A DNA stretch of 23,222 nt from JAWCLZ01 sp038850275 (GTDB lineage: Archaea; Halobacteriota; JAWCLZ01): positions 1 to 23,222 of the forward strand of contig JAWCLZ010000018.1 of assembly GCA_038850275.1 (NCBI GenBank), given 5' to 3'. Position numbers and translations under genes: made by a program. Below, piece by piece: positions 13,154 through 21,188 of the stretch. The notes below the pieces were generated by a model. It saw nothing but the letters and a program-made list of their open reading frames with translations. It was not told the DNA's origin and made no database searches. Position 1 is the stretch's first letter. Each line of letters begins with the position of its first letter.

Positions 13154-14523
13154 TTGGAATAGGTCCTGGTTCACTGGATTTGCTAACTCAAAGGGCAATT
13201 GAGAGAATTTCAAATGCAGATGTAATCATAGGGAATGAGAAATATGTAGAGCAGATTAAAAAGATTATACCATCGCGAGCAAGAGTGATAAAAGGCCAAA
13301 TGGGGGATGAAGTTGAAAGGGCCAAGTTAGCGATAGAGCTTTCAACCCGGGAAAATGTAGTGGTAATCTCAGGAGGGGATGCTGGAATCTATGGAATGGC
13401 GGGTTTGATTTTTGAGGTTTCAGGTGGCTCAGTACCAGTTGAAGTAATACCAGGTGTAACCGCAGCTTCAGCAGTTGCCTCCATATTGGGAGCGCCAATT
13501 TCTAATGATTTTGCAGTTATAAGCTTAAGTGATCTCTTAATTCCATGGAGCGAGATTGAGAATAGAGTTGAGCAGCTAGCGAAAATGGATATAGTTGTGG
13601 TAATTTATAATCCAAGTTCAAAGACTAGAAAGCTTCAACTTGAGCGAGCACATAGAATTTTCCTTAAATATCGAAGTCCTAAATCAATTGTTGGCATAGT
13701 TAGGAATGCTGAGAGAGAGGATAGCGAGGTTAACATCACTACGTTAGATAAAATGCTTAGCTATAGAATTGATATGTCAACCACCATAATAATTGGCTCC
13801 TCCTCAACTAAATTGATAGGAAATCGAATGGTAACACCTAGGGGCTACCATAGGAAGTATGATTATGAAAAAAGTTATAATCATTATGAAAATAGAATAC
13901 AAAACGCTTCCAATATAGCTCAAGAAAGCAGAGAAGTGGTTCAAAGCATACTTCACAATTCCATAATAGCTTCCAAGCTCACAGCTCTGGAGCGAAGAGT
14001 TGCTGAGAGGGTTATAATTGCAAATGCTGATCCAACTCTATTAGACTTTTTGGTTTTCAAAAACAATCCGGTTGATAGGGGAATTGAATGTATAAAGAAT
14101 GGAAAAGCTATAATAACTGATATAGAAATGGTTAAAACTGGAATTAAAAAAGAAGGTCTAAAGTCACAAGTACTATGCTTCCTGAAGAGCGAAGAAGCTA
14201 GAGCCATTTCTAGTAGAGAAGGAATAACTATATCTGCAGCTGGGATTAGAATCGCTAGGGGATATTTAGATGGGAATATTGCAATCATAGGTAACTCCCC
14301 AACAGCTTGCTTGGAATTATATCGAATTATTCAAAGCGGGGTAGAACCAGCTTTAGTAATTGCAACCCCAGTGGGCTTCATAAATGCAGCTGAGGCGAAG
14401 GAAAAGATATTGAGCTTAGATATACCCTGCATAGTTATAAAAGGCCCTCGCGGTGGAACGCCTTCTGCTGTAGCTATTATAAATGAAATAATCCAATTAA
14501 GTGAAACACAATTTATAGATTAA
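13141..14523 (+). CDS. Fusion of cobalt-factor III C17-methyltransferase (CbiH) and cobalt-precorrin-8 methylmutase (CbiC)
   Basis: The 460-aa protein carries CbiH at 1-240 (VGIGPGSLDLLTQRA, VISGGDAGIYGMAG, EVIPGVTAASAVASILGAPI, YNPSSKTR, MVTPRGYHRKY). It methylates C17 and triggers ring contraction. CbiC is at about 248-460 (GITISAAGIRIARGYLDG, IGNSPTACLELYRII, ATPVGFINAAEAKE, KGPRGGTPSAVA). It moves the methyl group from C11 to C12, forming cobyrinic acid. In characterised methylmutases a histidine lies in the VIH(A/T)xxD segment; here the aligned residues are VIIANADP (291-298), with isoleucine at 293. The domain is otherwise well preserved, so activity is uncertain. Confidence 0.87.
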   Translation: MLYIVGIGPGSLDLLTQRAIERISNADVIIGNEKYVEQIKKIIPSRARVIKGQMGDEVERAKLAIELSTRENVVVISGGDAGIYGMAGLIFEVSGGSVPVEVIPGVTAASAVASILGAPISNDFAVISLSDLLIPWSEIENRVEQLAKMDIVVVIYNPSSKTRKLQLERAHRIFLKYRSPKSIVGIVRNAEREDSEVNITTLDKMLSYRIDMSTTIIIGSSSTKLIGNRMVTPRGYHRKYDYEKSYNHYENRIQNASNIAQESREVVQSILHNSIIASKLTALERRVAERVIIANADPTLLDFLVFKNNPVDRGIECIKNGKAIITDIEMVKTGIKKEGLKSQVLCFLKSEEARAISSREGITISAAGIRIARGYLDGNIAIIGNSPTACLELYRIIQSGVEPALVIATPVGFINAAEAKEKILSLDIPCIVIKGPRGGTPSAVAIINEIIQLSETQFID

Positions 14524-14537
14524 TTGAAACATAACTT

Positions 14538-15587
14538 ATGACAATTATAGATCCTATATCTGGAAAGGAATACTCAGAGGAGATATTAAAATTAGCCATG
14601 GCTAAAGGGAATTTAAGCTATGAGTTTTTATGCAGCGAGATCAAAAAGGGAAGGATAATTCTATTGCAAGATGGAGCAATATTGAGAAGAGGCTATACCA
14701 CTGGAACTTGCGCTGCAGCAGCAGCAAAAGCAGCGGTTCTCCTATTATTAGGTGAGTATTTAGATAAAGTCGAAGTTATAACCCCAATTGGCATTAAAGC
14801 AGAGCTAGATATAGCTTTCATAGATAGAGAGAATTGCATCGCAGGGGTCAAAGTGGACTCAGGGGATCATAAAAAAGATACCTTCAATGGCTTGTTGATA
14901 TGCGCTAAAGCAAAGCCCTCGGAGAAGCTCGTGATAAAAGCAGGAGAGGGAATTGGAGTGGTGAGGAAAAGTGGCTTGGGAATCAAAGTTGGGGAGAAGA
15001 ATATATTCCCCCATGTTTTGAAAAACATAGAGGATAATTTGAAAGCCATAAAGGCAGAAGTAGAAATAGAAATATTTGTACCACAAGGTAGAGAAATCGC
15101 AAAGAAGACCTCGCTACCTGAACTTGGAATAGAAGATGGCATTCCAATTTTTGGAACCACGGGTTTCATTGAGCCATATTCAGATTGCTATAAACACGCT
15201 TTAGATTTCTTAATCAATGATATAAGGGATAGAGTGGGTATAAGCACTGGTAGAACTAGTAAAAAATTTGCAGTGGAAAAACTTGGTTTTCCAGAGAGGA
15301 ATATTGTGGTCGCTGGTGACTATGTGCTATATGCAGTTGAGAGATCTAAAGCTATATATAAAGCAATTTTTTGCTTGCCAGCTAAAATCTGTGATCTACT
15401 GCAAATTCAACCTAAGGATTATTTTGCTAATTTGAATTTCAACACCGTGAGGGAACTTGTAGAGCTCCTTGGGGAAAATGAGAGATCAAGATTTTTCAAT
15501 GAACTCGCAGCAAAACTAGCGCGTAAAACAGGTGCTGAAGTTTATGTTTTTGATTACCAGGGCAATATAATTGGATTTGGAAAATAG
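14538..15587 (+). CDS. cbiD: Cobalt-precorrin-5B C1-methyltransferase CbiD
   Basis: The 349-aa protein methylates C1 of the corrin ring in the anaerobic pathway. The hallmark RRGYTTGTCAAAAAKAA lies at about 51-67, after an N-terminal extension (ISGKEYSEEI and following) of about 50 residues. Further family features are GIGVVRKSGLGI, EDGIPIFGTTGFIEPYSD and ERNIVVAGDYV. It follows the cbiH-cbiC stop by 14 nt and ends the operon. Codon use and direction match the upstream genes. Confidence 0.93.
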   Translation: MTIIDPISGKEYSEEILKLAMAKGNLSYEFLCSEIKKGRIILLQDGAILRRGYTTGTCAAAAAKAAVLLLLGEYLDKVEVITPIGIKAELDIAFIDRENCIAGVKVDSGDHKKDTFNGLLICAKAKPSEKLVIKAGEGIGVVRKSGLGIKVGEKNIFPHVLKNIEDNLKAIKAEVEIEIFVPQGREIAKKTSLPELGIEDGIPIFGTTGFIEPYSDCYKHALDFLINDIRDRVGISTGRTSKKFAVEKLGFPERNIVVAGDYVLYAVERSKAIYKAIFCLPAKICDLLQIQPKDYFANLNFNTVRELVELLGENERSRFFNELAAKLARKTGAEVYVFDYQGNIIGFGK

Positions 15588-16041
15588 AAAAAAATAATGC
15601 TTAGTAGATCTTTCCGCCTTCTTGGTTTTACCCCTTACTTCGAGATTTGAAATCTTGCCATCGCTGCTCTCAAGCATTTTTCCATGAGATATCCTATGTA
15701 TTACCTCTGCTGAAGTATTATCGAATAACGAGAAGAAATATCATATCACTTTAGGGAAGCTCAGAGCTAGAGCGGTTAAACCTAGAATCATAGCTCAATT
15801 TAATGGAAAAGATTGAGTACTTGAAATCCTTGCTCAAAATGGCTTGGATATAAGATTCTAAGATAGAAAATTTAGTTGAAATAAATGTCTTGAAGATGCT
15901 TTTGATCGATGGAGAGGAAGCATTAATAGGAGCATGCCGTGATTCGATGGAAATAATCTCGAATTTTGGAATATGGACCGGGAAATTTTGATGAGATTAA
16001 AGCAGGAATTTGAAGCACTCTGGAATAAAGCTAGTTTTTAA
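15588..16041 (+). pseudogene. Broken TrmB-like/PLD-like regulator C-terminal half
   Basis: Plus-strand fragments read SAEVLSNNEKKYHITLGKLR, then VLEILAQNGLDIRF in another frame, then VLKMLLIDGEEALIGACRDS, and finally REILMRLKQEFEALWNKASF with a stop at 16039-16041. The order (a relation to 'G-dIR', then 'll-DG-eaLiG', then 'EI-LWNKA') is that of the C-terminal half of TrmB-type archaeal sugar regulators. At least three stops or shifts intervene, and no N-terminal wHTH is seen. A minus-strand frame over about 15600-15745 (SSDGKISNLEVRGKTKKAER) also looks codon-like and may be a second remnant. The pseudogene overlaps the 3' end of the LigD gene by 11 nt. Confidence 0.38.
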
Positions 16042-16936
16042 GTAGAGTTATTGCCTTCGCTAGATCCTGTGGCTCTTTTAAAATTGGTAAACTTAGGTCT
16101 CCAATTCTTCGAACTCGATCTGGAATGGTATGGATGTTGAAATCCTCGGGTTTGAAATCCATCTCCTCGAGTTCTCGCCATTGAAGAGGTGTTGAGACTA
16201 CCGCACCTAGAACTGGTTTTAGGGAATAGGGTGAGGTAATGGTTCTACCTAGAGAATTTTGAGCGAAGTCCAAGAATACCTTTCCCCTTCGCTTTTCAAC
16301 AGGCATGTGCTCAGCTATAACCTCTGGATAAAGACTTTGAATCATAGAGCCAAGTATTCGAACTATTTCTCTTATCTCCTTGAATTCATATTTCCTTTCC
16401 ACTCCAACTAATATATGGAGTCCAGTGGCTCCTGAGGTCTTAGGATATGCTTTTAAGCCCAGTTCTCTCAAGCCATCTCTTATTATCAAAGCAGCTCTAG
16501 CTGCTTCTTTAAAGCCAGCTGGTGGAAAAGGGTCTAAATCAAATAGCATGAGATCAGGCTTGTTGAAATCATCCCGCTTAGAAAGAGTAATGTGGAACTC
16601 AAGATTGGTTAGATTCGCCAGCCATATTAAACTTGCTTTGCTGCTGCATATTAGGTAATTTATAGTTCTACCCTCGTGCACAGAGTAATATGGGAATCTC
16701 TCGATCCAATTAGGAGCATGGGAAGGGTAATTCTTTAAAACTATTTTCTTCCCGGAGATTCCATTAGGATATAGGGTGAGGGTAAGTGGTCTATCGCGTA
16801 GATAAGGAAGTATTAAATCTGAAACTTCGAGATAATAGCTTATTAAGTCAGCCTTGGTTATACCAGGCCAGATCTCTTTTTTTAGCCTGCTCAGCCTTAT
16901 TTCCCTTCCTTCGAATTCAACCCATTGATATTCCAT
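16031..16936 (-). CDS. LigD-type non-homologous end-joining polymerase domain protein
   Basis: The 301-aa protein is the stand-alone primase-polymerase (PolDom) module of LigD. The two metal-binding aspartates lie in FDLDP (D133, D135), and a third acidic position is in FLDFAQNSLG (D223). KTSGATGLHI (166-175) and the RTITSPYSLKP segment (231-241) are family hallmarks. The module extends DNA ends and fills gaps, preferring ribonucleotides, during NHEJ. No Ku, ligase or phosphoesterase gene is in the window. Start ATG 16936 is preceded by GGGAG and lies 21 nt after the Fe-S protein gene, so the two are probably co-transcribed. Confidence 0.92.
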   Translation of the reverse strand: MEYQWVEFEGREIRLSRLKKEIWPGITKADLISYYLEVSDLILPYLRDRPLTLTLYPNGISGKKIVLKNYPSHAPNWIERFPYYSVHEGRTINYLICSSKASLIWLANLTNLEFHITLSKRDDFNKPDLMLFDLDPFPPAGFKEAARAALIIRDGLRELGLKAYPKTSGATGLHILVGVERKYEFKEIREIVRILGSMIQSLYPEVIAEHMPVEKRRGKVFLDFAQNSLGRTITSPYSLKPVLGAVVSTPLQWRELEEMDFKPEDFNIHTIPDRVRRIGDLSLPILKEPQDLAKAITLLKN

Positions 16937-16957
16937 CTAAACTCCCAGCGTAGAAAG

Positions 16958-17275
16958 CTAGCGTAGGGCTTCTAAAATGATCTCTGAGATATACTTGATC
17001 TTTCTATCTAAGCCCTTTTTCCTCGCAGCCCAGCGGAGGTTGAAGATGCAAAAGGAGGAAACAATAGTATCAGTTTTCGCTAGTTCAAGTGCTTTTAGCG
17101 CAAGGGAAAGTGATAAATCGCGGAATACAGATCTAATTCCTGCGCCGCAGCAAGCTGCATTCTCTCGATTCTTCTCCATCTCAACTATTTCACCACCGCA
17201 GGCTTGTAAAATCCTTCTGGGTTCTTCATATTTCCCTTCTTTTCTACCCAAGCGACAGGGGTCGTGATAGCTCAT
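16958..17275 (-). CDS. HdrD/GlpC-like Fe-S oxidoreductase, C-terminal CCG domain fragment
   Basis: The 105-aa ORF holds the second CCG cysteine-rich domain: SYHDPCRLGRKEG, then ACCGAGIRSVF and SSFCIFNL. CCG domains bind a non-cubane [4Fe-4S] cluster at disulfide-reducing or quinone/thiol-linked sites in HdrB, HdrD and GlpC proteins. The ORF overlaps the upstream gene by 32 nt in another frame. In intact relatives both parts form one chain, so this is most likely the 3' half of a frameshifted gene. Roughly 20 residues normally found between the two CCG domains also seem to be missing. A genuine two-subunit arrangement with coupled translation remains possible. Confidence 0.7.
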   Translation of the reverse strand: MSYHDPCRLGRKEGKYEEPRRILQACGGEIVEMEKNRENAACCGAGIRSVFRDLSLSLALKALELAKTDTIVSSFCIFNLRWAARKKGLDRKIKYISEIILEALR

Positions 17276-17966
17276 TTTTGCCCACCTCGAGGTCGAAGTT
17301 GCCTAGCAATGCAGGGTAATAGTGTTTAAAACAAGTGTAGCAGCCTGCGCATGGAACTATTATCTTTTTAATCCCAAGTTCTTTAAATTGCAATGTGTTT
17401 TTTCTAAAAAGCTTCTCAGCCAGATCACGCTTGCCAGAATCATAGAGATAAATGCCGCAGCACCCCTCGTTAGGTAAAATTTGGAAATCAATGCTTGTTT
17501 TTTTAAGCAGGAGATAGGAAGCAGCAGCGCTTTCTTTAACAATATATGAGGGGAGGCAGCCTAGGTAGAGTGTATCACTTTTTCGCTCTATAAATGGCTC
17601 AGGGAGCCACTCAAGTCTTTTAGTTGGGTCTGCTTCCACTGAGTTGTCTTTCTCCAAGATGGAGGCAATGATCTTTTTATGTCCCTCAAGGAGTGCTAAA
17701 TTGCGCGTAACTAGCTCTTTGCGTGCCTCTCGAATGATCTCAGATATTTTGATCTCGCTGGGGCAAGCGAGATCGCAGAGAGCGCACATTGGATCGCGGT
17801 AGTAGCTCTCCACTACTTCTCCTGAGACCTCTTCACCTGAGAAAATTTTTTTAGCATTCTTCAATTTAATTAAAGGTGAATCCACTTCTATTTTGGTCTC
17901 CAGATAAACTGGGCAAACTTCTAGGCAAGCACTGCATTGACTGCAGAGCTCAATTTGCTTCAGCAT
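17244..17966 (-). CDS. HdrD/GlpC-like Fe-S oxidoreductase, N-terminal part
   Basis: The 240-aa ORF begins with a ferredoxin-like cluster motif CSQCSACLEVCP. The second cluster motif is CALCDLACP, which has three cysteines where four are usual. The first CCG domain follows (GCLPSY, EGCCGIYLYDSG, CAGCYTC). This is the layout of HdrC-HdrB fusions such as HdrD and of related soluble heterodisulfide or lactate/glycerol oxidoreductases; the substrate is unknown. The frame opens at TTG 17978, but a TATA box (AATATTTAAG, 17993-18002) places transcription start next to ATG 17966, so that start is chosen. The frame ends at 17244 after a likely frameshift, and the second CCG domain lies in the overlapping ORF. 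Confidence 0.75.
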   Translation of the reverse strand: MLKQIELCSQCSACLEVCPVYLETKIEVDSPLIKLKNAKKIFSGEEVSGEVVESYYRDPMCALCDLACPSEIKISEIIREARKELVTRNLALLEGHKKIIASILEKDNSVEADPTKRLEWLPEPFIERKSDTLYLGCLPSYIVKESAAASYLLLKKTSIDFQILPNEGCCGIYLYDSGKRDLAEKLFRKNTLQFKELGIKKIIVPCAGCYTCFKHYYPALLGNFDLEVGKNELSRPLSLG

Positions 17967-17992
17967 CTTTGCACTCAAAATTGCTGCGCAAG

Positions 17993-18002
17993 CTTAAATA
18001 TT
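17993..18002 (-). promoter_or_regulatory. TATA box of the Fe-S oxidoreductase/LigD operon
   Basis: AATATTTAAG on the minus strand is centred about 31 nt before ATG 17966, suitable for a leader of only a few nucleotides. Confidence 0.5.
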
Positions 18003-18123
18003 GTTCGCTGGAAGGCAAAATGGGGATTTAAGAACATTAATCAAAGATAATAATGTAATATTTAATCATAATTTAAATTATATATTTTTAAATTAAAAAT
18101 TTAATTATTTTAATAATTAGCGC

Positions 18124-18141
18124 CTGCCAGACAAGTGGCAG
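18124..18141. promoter_or_regulatory. 18-bp palindromic operator-like element, copy 1
   Basis: CTGCCAGACAAGTGGCAG has 6-bp perfect arms (CTGCCA/TGGCAG) around GACAAG. The same element, with one base changed in the spacer, lies at 22879-22896 in the same position before a homologous gene. The TATA-like AATTTTTTGAAAAATAG after this copy is degraded compared with copy 2. Confidence 0.6.
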
Positions 18142-18182
18142 AATTTTTTGAAAAATAGAATGGAAGTAAAGGAGGTAGAAAA

Positions 18183-18477
18183 TTGGCTCAAAAAGAGCTG
18201 AAAATAAAGGATATCAAAGACACATTGATCGAACAGCCATGGTCGGTGAGAAAAGTACCATTGGAAAAATATAGGCTACCCCAAAGAAACAGGTCCAGAT
18301 GGAGCCTATTCAGACTTCATGAAGCAAACTCACATTTAAGGCATATGTGAAAAACCATGTAATCTAGATGTGAAGAACTTCCAAGATTGTTAGACATTTT
18401 GGATGCTGCACCTTTTTAAAAAAGAAGGGGAATACTGTGCAATCTACGACTATAACTGTGTATTCGACGATTGGTAA
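18183..18477 (+). pseudogene. Decayed copy of the unknown gene at 22937
   Basis: After a Shine-Dalgarno (AAAGGAGGTAG) the TTG at 18183 opens MAQKELKIKDIKDTLIEQPW, identical in protein to the start of the gene at 22937. DNA identity is high, with about two changes in the 88 bp around the start. The reading frame then shifts: PQRNRSRWSLFRLHEANSHL corresponds to another frame of copy 2. A large internal part is missing, and a C-terminal-like stretch, FWMLHLFKKEGEYCAIYDYN then CVFDDW, ends at TAA 18475-18477. Function unknown. Its neighbour downstream is the MinD pseudogene. Confidence 0.65.
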
Positions 18478-18506
18478 TGTTTAAATGGAGGATGGAGGCA
18501 TAGATT

Positions 18507-19096
18507 TTGAAGCAGCTAACCATCGCGAGTGGGAAAGGTGGAACTGGGAAGACAACAATTGCTGTTAACTTAGCTTCTCTAGCTAAAAACGCTGTTATAG
18601 TGGATTGCGATGTAACCTATGGCGCATGCCAAACTTGGCATAGCTGAAGAGGCAAGCGGTAAGTTGGTAACAATTGTGAGACAAAATGCAAAGCTACTTG
18701 CAAATAGATATAAAAAAGAATTAATAATAATTGATGCTCCCCCTGGTATAGGCTGCCCAGTTATAGCTTCGATTTCTGGAGCTGATTTGCTATTAGCTGT
18801 AACTGAGCCCCACTCCCTCTGGTATTCACGATTTAGAGAGACTACTAGACCTCGCTGATCACTTCAAAATAAGATCTGCAGTATGCATCAATAAATATGA
18901 TATAAATGAAGAGGCTGCTAGCGATATAGAGAGCTACTGTGAGGAAAGAGGGCTTTCAATTGTTGCAAAAATACCCTATGATGATAATGTTACTAGAGCC
19001 ATGAGCGCTGGAAAAACAGTTATTGAGCTCTCAAGTGAAGCAATTTCAAGAGAGATAAGGCGAATGTGGAATATAATTCAGGGGATGATGGATTGA
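18507..19096 (+). pseudogene. MinD/Mrp-type P-loop ATPase, internally deleted and frameshifted
   Basis: TTG 18507 (Shine-Dalgarno GGAGG at about 18494) opens MKQLTIASGKGGTGKTTIAV, a deviant Walker A of the MinD/Mrp/NBP35 superfamily, followed by AVIVDCDV. A deletion near 18615-18625 removes the segment that in related archaeal ATPases contains an inserted ferredoxin domain. A second frame then gives AKLGIAEEASGKLVTIVRQN and ELIIIDAPPGIGCPVIAS (Walker B region). An extra C in the run at 18808-18811 shifts the frame again. The third frame continues HDLERLLDLADHFKIRSAVC to IIQGMMD and stops at 19094-19096. Related proteins load Fe-S or Mo-Fe clusters; this one is unlikely to work. Confidence 0.8.
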
Positions 19097-19779
19097 AGTG
19101 CAAAGTTGTAATATTATATGATAGCGAATTATATGATAGCGAGCCATATCTCAATTTAATGACTAGCTGGGGTTTCTCATGCTACCTTGAAACCCCTGAA
19201 GTCAAGCTTTTATTCGACACCGGCTGGGATGGCGAATTACTGCTGAGTAATATGAACTTACTTGGCATAGAACCTAGAGCTATTGATAAAATAGTTATTT
19301 CCCACGCTCATTGGGATCACATTGGCGGACTGCCAAGTATTCTAGCGATTAATTCAAAAATCACAGTCTACGCGCTTAAATCTTTTTCAAAAAACTTGAA
19401 GAGGGAAATAGCTAAGCGTGCAAAGCTAGTTGAAGTAGCTAAAGAACAAGAGATCTCAAGCAATATTTATACCACGGGGGAGCTTGGTAAAGCAGTCAAG
19501 GAGCAATCTCTCATTGTTAAAAGTGGAAAGATTTATATCATCACTGGATGTGCTCATCCCAAGCTTTCTAGCATCTTTAGCATTGCTATGAAGTATGGGG
19601 AAATAAGGGGAATAATTGGCGGGTTGCATAATTGCAATGAATATAGCTTGCTTAAAAATCTCGAGCTCCTCGCTCCCTGCCACTGTACTTATTATAAAAA
19701 GCAAATTGCTAGTTTATTTCCAAATAGCTTTAGAAACGCAGGTGTTGGTTGGAGTCTAGAGCTGGAGGAAGCTAGGTGA
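19093..19779 (+). CDS. MBL-fold metallohydrolase, COG1237-like
   Basis: The 228-aa protein has a metallo-beta-lactamase fold: LFDTGWDG, the metal-binding HAHWDHIGG, TGCAHPK, IGGLHNC and APCHCTYYKK. It resembles archaeal proteins annotated as related to dihydropterin ribofuranosyl-aminobenzene phosphate synthase; the true substrate is unknown. The frame opens at GTG 19066, but TTG 19093 overlaps the TGA of the MinD gene and follows a GGGGATGATGG purine run, so I choose TTG 19093. A 14-bp direct duplication (TTATATGATAGCGA) encodes the repeated YDSE near residues 9-16. The end overlaps the radical SAM gene by 4 nt, so the two are coupled. Confidence 0.8.
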   Translation: MKCKVVILYDSELYDSEPYLNLMTSWGFSCYLETPEVKLLFDTGWDGELLLSNMNLLGIEPRAIDKIVISHAHWDHIGGLPSILAINSKITVYALKSFSKNLKREIAKRAKLVEVAKEQEISSNIYTTGELGKAVKEQSLIVKSGKIYIITGCAHPKLSSIFSIAMKYGEIRGIIGGLHNCNEYSLLKNLELLAPCHCTYYKKQIASLFPNSFRNAGVGWSLELEEAR

Positions 19780-20474
19780 ATGTGATATATGGACCTGTGC
19801 ATTCATGGCGCCTTGGTAGATCTCTGGGTATAGATCTGCTCTGCAGGGAGGAAAAAATTTGTAGTTTCAATTGCATTTACTGCCAACTTGGTGAGGAGAG
19901 AGTTAAAACAAGAGAAAGAGCTAGGTATATTGAAATTCAAAGACTAGAGGATGAGTTAAAGAGAAGCAAGTTTGAAGCAGATGTAATAACCTTTTCTGGA
20001 ATGGGAGAGCCAACGCTGGCGAGCAATTTGGAGGAAGCGATTCAAGTAGTTAGGGAGTATTACAATTTACCAGTCGCAATTTTAACCAATTCCTCGCTCC
20101 TTTCAGAGCTAGAGGTTCAGCATGCTTTAAATCAACTTGACATAGTGGTGGCGAAGCTCGATGCCCCAAATGAAGAGCTATTTCAAGAGATAAACAGGCC
20201 AGTTGAGGGAATTAAAATTAGCGATATTCTAAGGGCATTGAAGCACTTTAGAAAGCAATTCTCAGGCAAGCTTGCGCTTCAAATTATGTTCATTGATTTA
20301 AATAAGCAATATGCCAAGGAAATAGCAGAGCTTGCCTTGGAAATAAAGCCTGATGAAGTGCAAATTAACACTCCTCTCCGCCGCTCCAAAGTTAAACCGC
20401 TTGATAGCTTTGAGATTAGAGATATTGCAGATAAATTCACAGCCCTTGGGAATGAATACCATCTCAGTATATAA
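19776..20474 (+). CDS. Radical SAM protein, COG0731 (TYW1-like) group, with a frameshifted tail
   Basis: The 232-aa protein begins YGPVHSWRLGRSLGIDLLCR, typical of COG0731, with the radical SAM cluster motif CSFNCIYC at about 30-37 and ITFSGMGEPTLASN as the SAM-binding GGE-like motif. The family is related to wyosine tRNA synthases and includes uncharacterised archaeal members. GTG 19776 overlaps the MBL stop. The frame ends at TAA 20472-20474 after GNEYHLSI. A +1 shift at the TACC near 20459-20462 would extend it as ISVYNELESKALEMEKELRR and on to 20544. So the natural C-terminus of about 27 residues is probably lost, though the catalytic core is intact. Confidence 0.82.
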   Translation: MNVIYGPVHSWRLGRSLGIDLLCREEKICSFNCIYCQLGEERVKTRERARYIEIQRLEDELKRSKFEADVITFSGMGEPTLASNLEEAIQVVREYYNLPVAILTNSSLLSELEVQHALNQLDIVVAKLDAPNEELFQEINRPVEGIKISDILRALKHFRKQFSGKLALQIMFIDLNKQYAKEIAELALEIKPDEVQINTPLRRSKVKPLDSFEIRDIADKFTALGNEYHLSI

Positions 20475-20569
20475 TGAATTAGAATCAAAAGCACTTGAAA
20501 TGGAAAAGGAATTGAGAAGGGGATATCGAAAGGGATTAAAGTAATTTAAAGTGAAAAGGAGGTGAATTA

Positions 20570-20758
20570 ATGGCTGCGAAGGTAGATAAAGACTTATGCG
20601 TGGGATGCGGGACTTGTGCTGAGGAGTGTCCCACTGGATCGATAACTATTAAGGATGAAAAAGCAGTGGTTGACGAGAGCACTTGCGTTGACTGCGGTTC
20701 CTGCGCAGAGGTATGCCCCACTGGGGCAATTAAAGTGGAAGAGAAAAAAGAGAAATAA
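20570..20758 (+). CDS. 2[4Fe-4S] ferredoxin
   Basis: The 62-aa small electron carrier has two cluster motifs, CVGCGTCAEECP (11-22) and CVDCGSCAEVCP (41-52), each with the cysteine spacing of bacterial-type 2[4Fe-4S] ferredoxins. A strong Shine-Dalgarno, GGAGGTGA, precedes ATG 20570. It lies about 95 nt after the radical SAM gene and could supply its electrons. The stop region carries a small tandem duplication (AAAGAGAAATAA twice), repeating the last codons. Confidence 0.95.
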   Translation: MAAKVDKDLCVGCGTCAEECPTGSITIKDEKAVVDESTCVDCGSCAEVCPTGAIKVEEKKEK

Positions 20759-20811
20759 AAAGAGAAATAAAATTTATTTAAAATAAATTTTTTTAAATTT
20801 ATAAAAATAAA

Positions 20812-21012
20812 TAAAGTGGGGAAATTAATAAAGTTTCTTGCAATGGTAAAAGGAGCTTAGGGGAAATAAGGGAGAGGTTTAAACTCAGTGATTTTCAAGC
20901 TATGATGCATCTTCAAATTCTGGAACAGGTTTTATTCATCGAGTGCTTTGAGGAAAAAGATAGAAAATTTTATGCATTAACACCGAGAGGAGGCTTATTT
21001 AGAAAACGTTGA
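20812..21012 (+). pseudogene. Winged-helix regulator remnant
   Basis: An open frame without a usable start reads SCNGKRSLGEIRERFKLSDF, HLQILEQVLFIECFEEKDRK and FYALTPRG. This has the helix-turn-helix and wing pattern of small archaeal wHTH regulators (ArsR/PadR-like). It stops at TGA 21010-21012. A further frame from about 21027 to 21171 (YGIEEIVRELGIDFELRMIM) may be its continuation after a shift, or another remnant. The rest of the gap from 20759 to 21188 is AT-rich and holds no other supported gene. Confidence 0.4.
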
Positions 21013-21188
21013 ATGAAGTGAAATTATTATGGCATAGAAGAAATAGTAAGAGAACTTGGAATAGACTTTGAGTTAAGAATGATAATGAAAGAGAAATTTC
21101 AACAAGGATTGAAAAAATTGATAACTATATCTATATCAGCGACCATTGGATGTAGGATTGAAATAGATTGAAGTAGGAGAGATAATTT

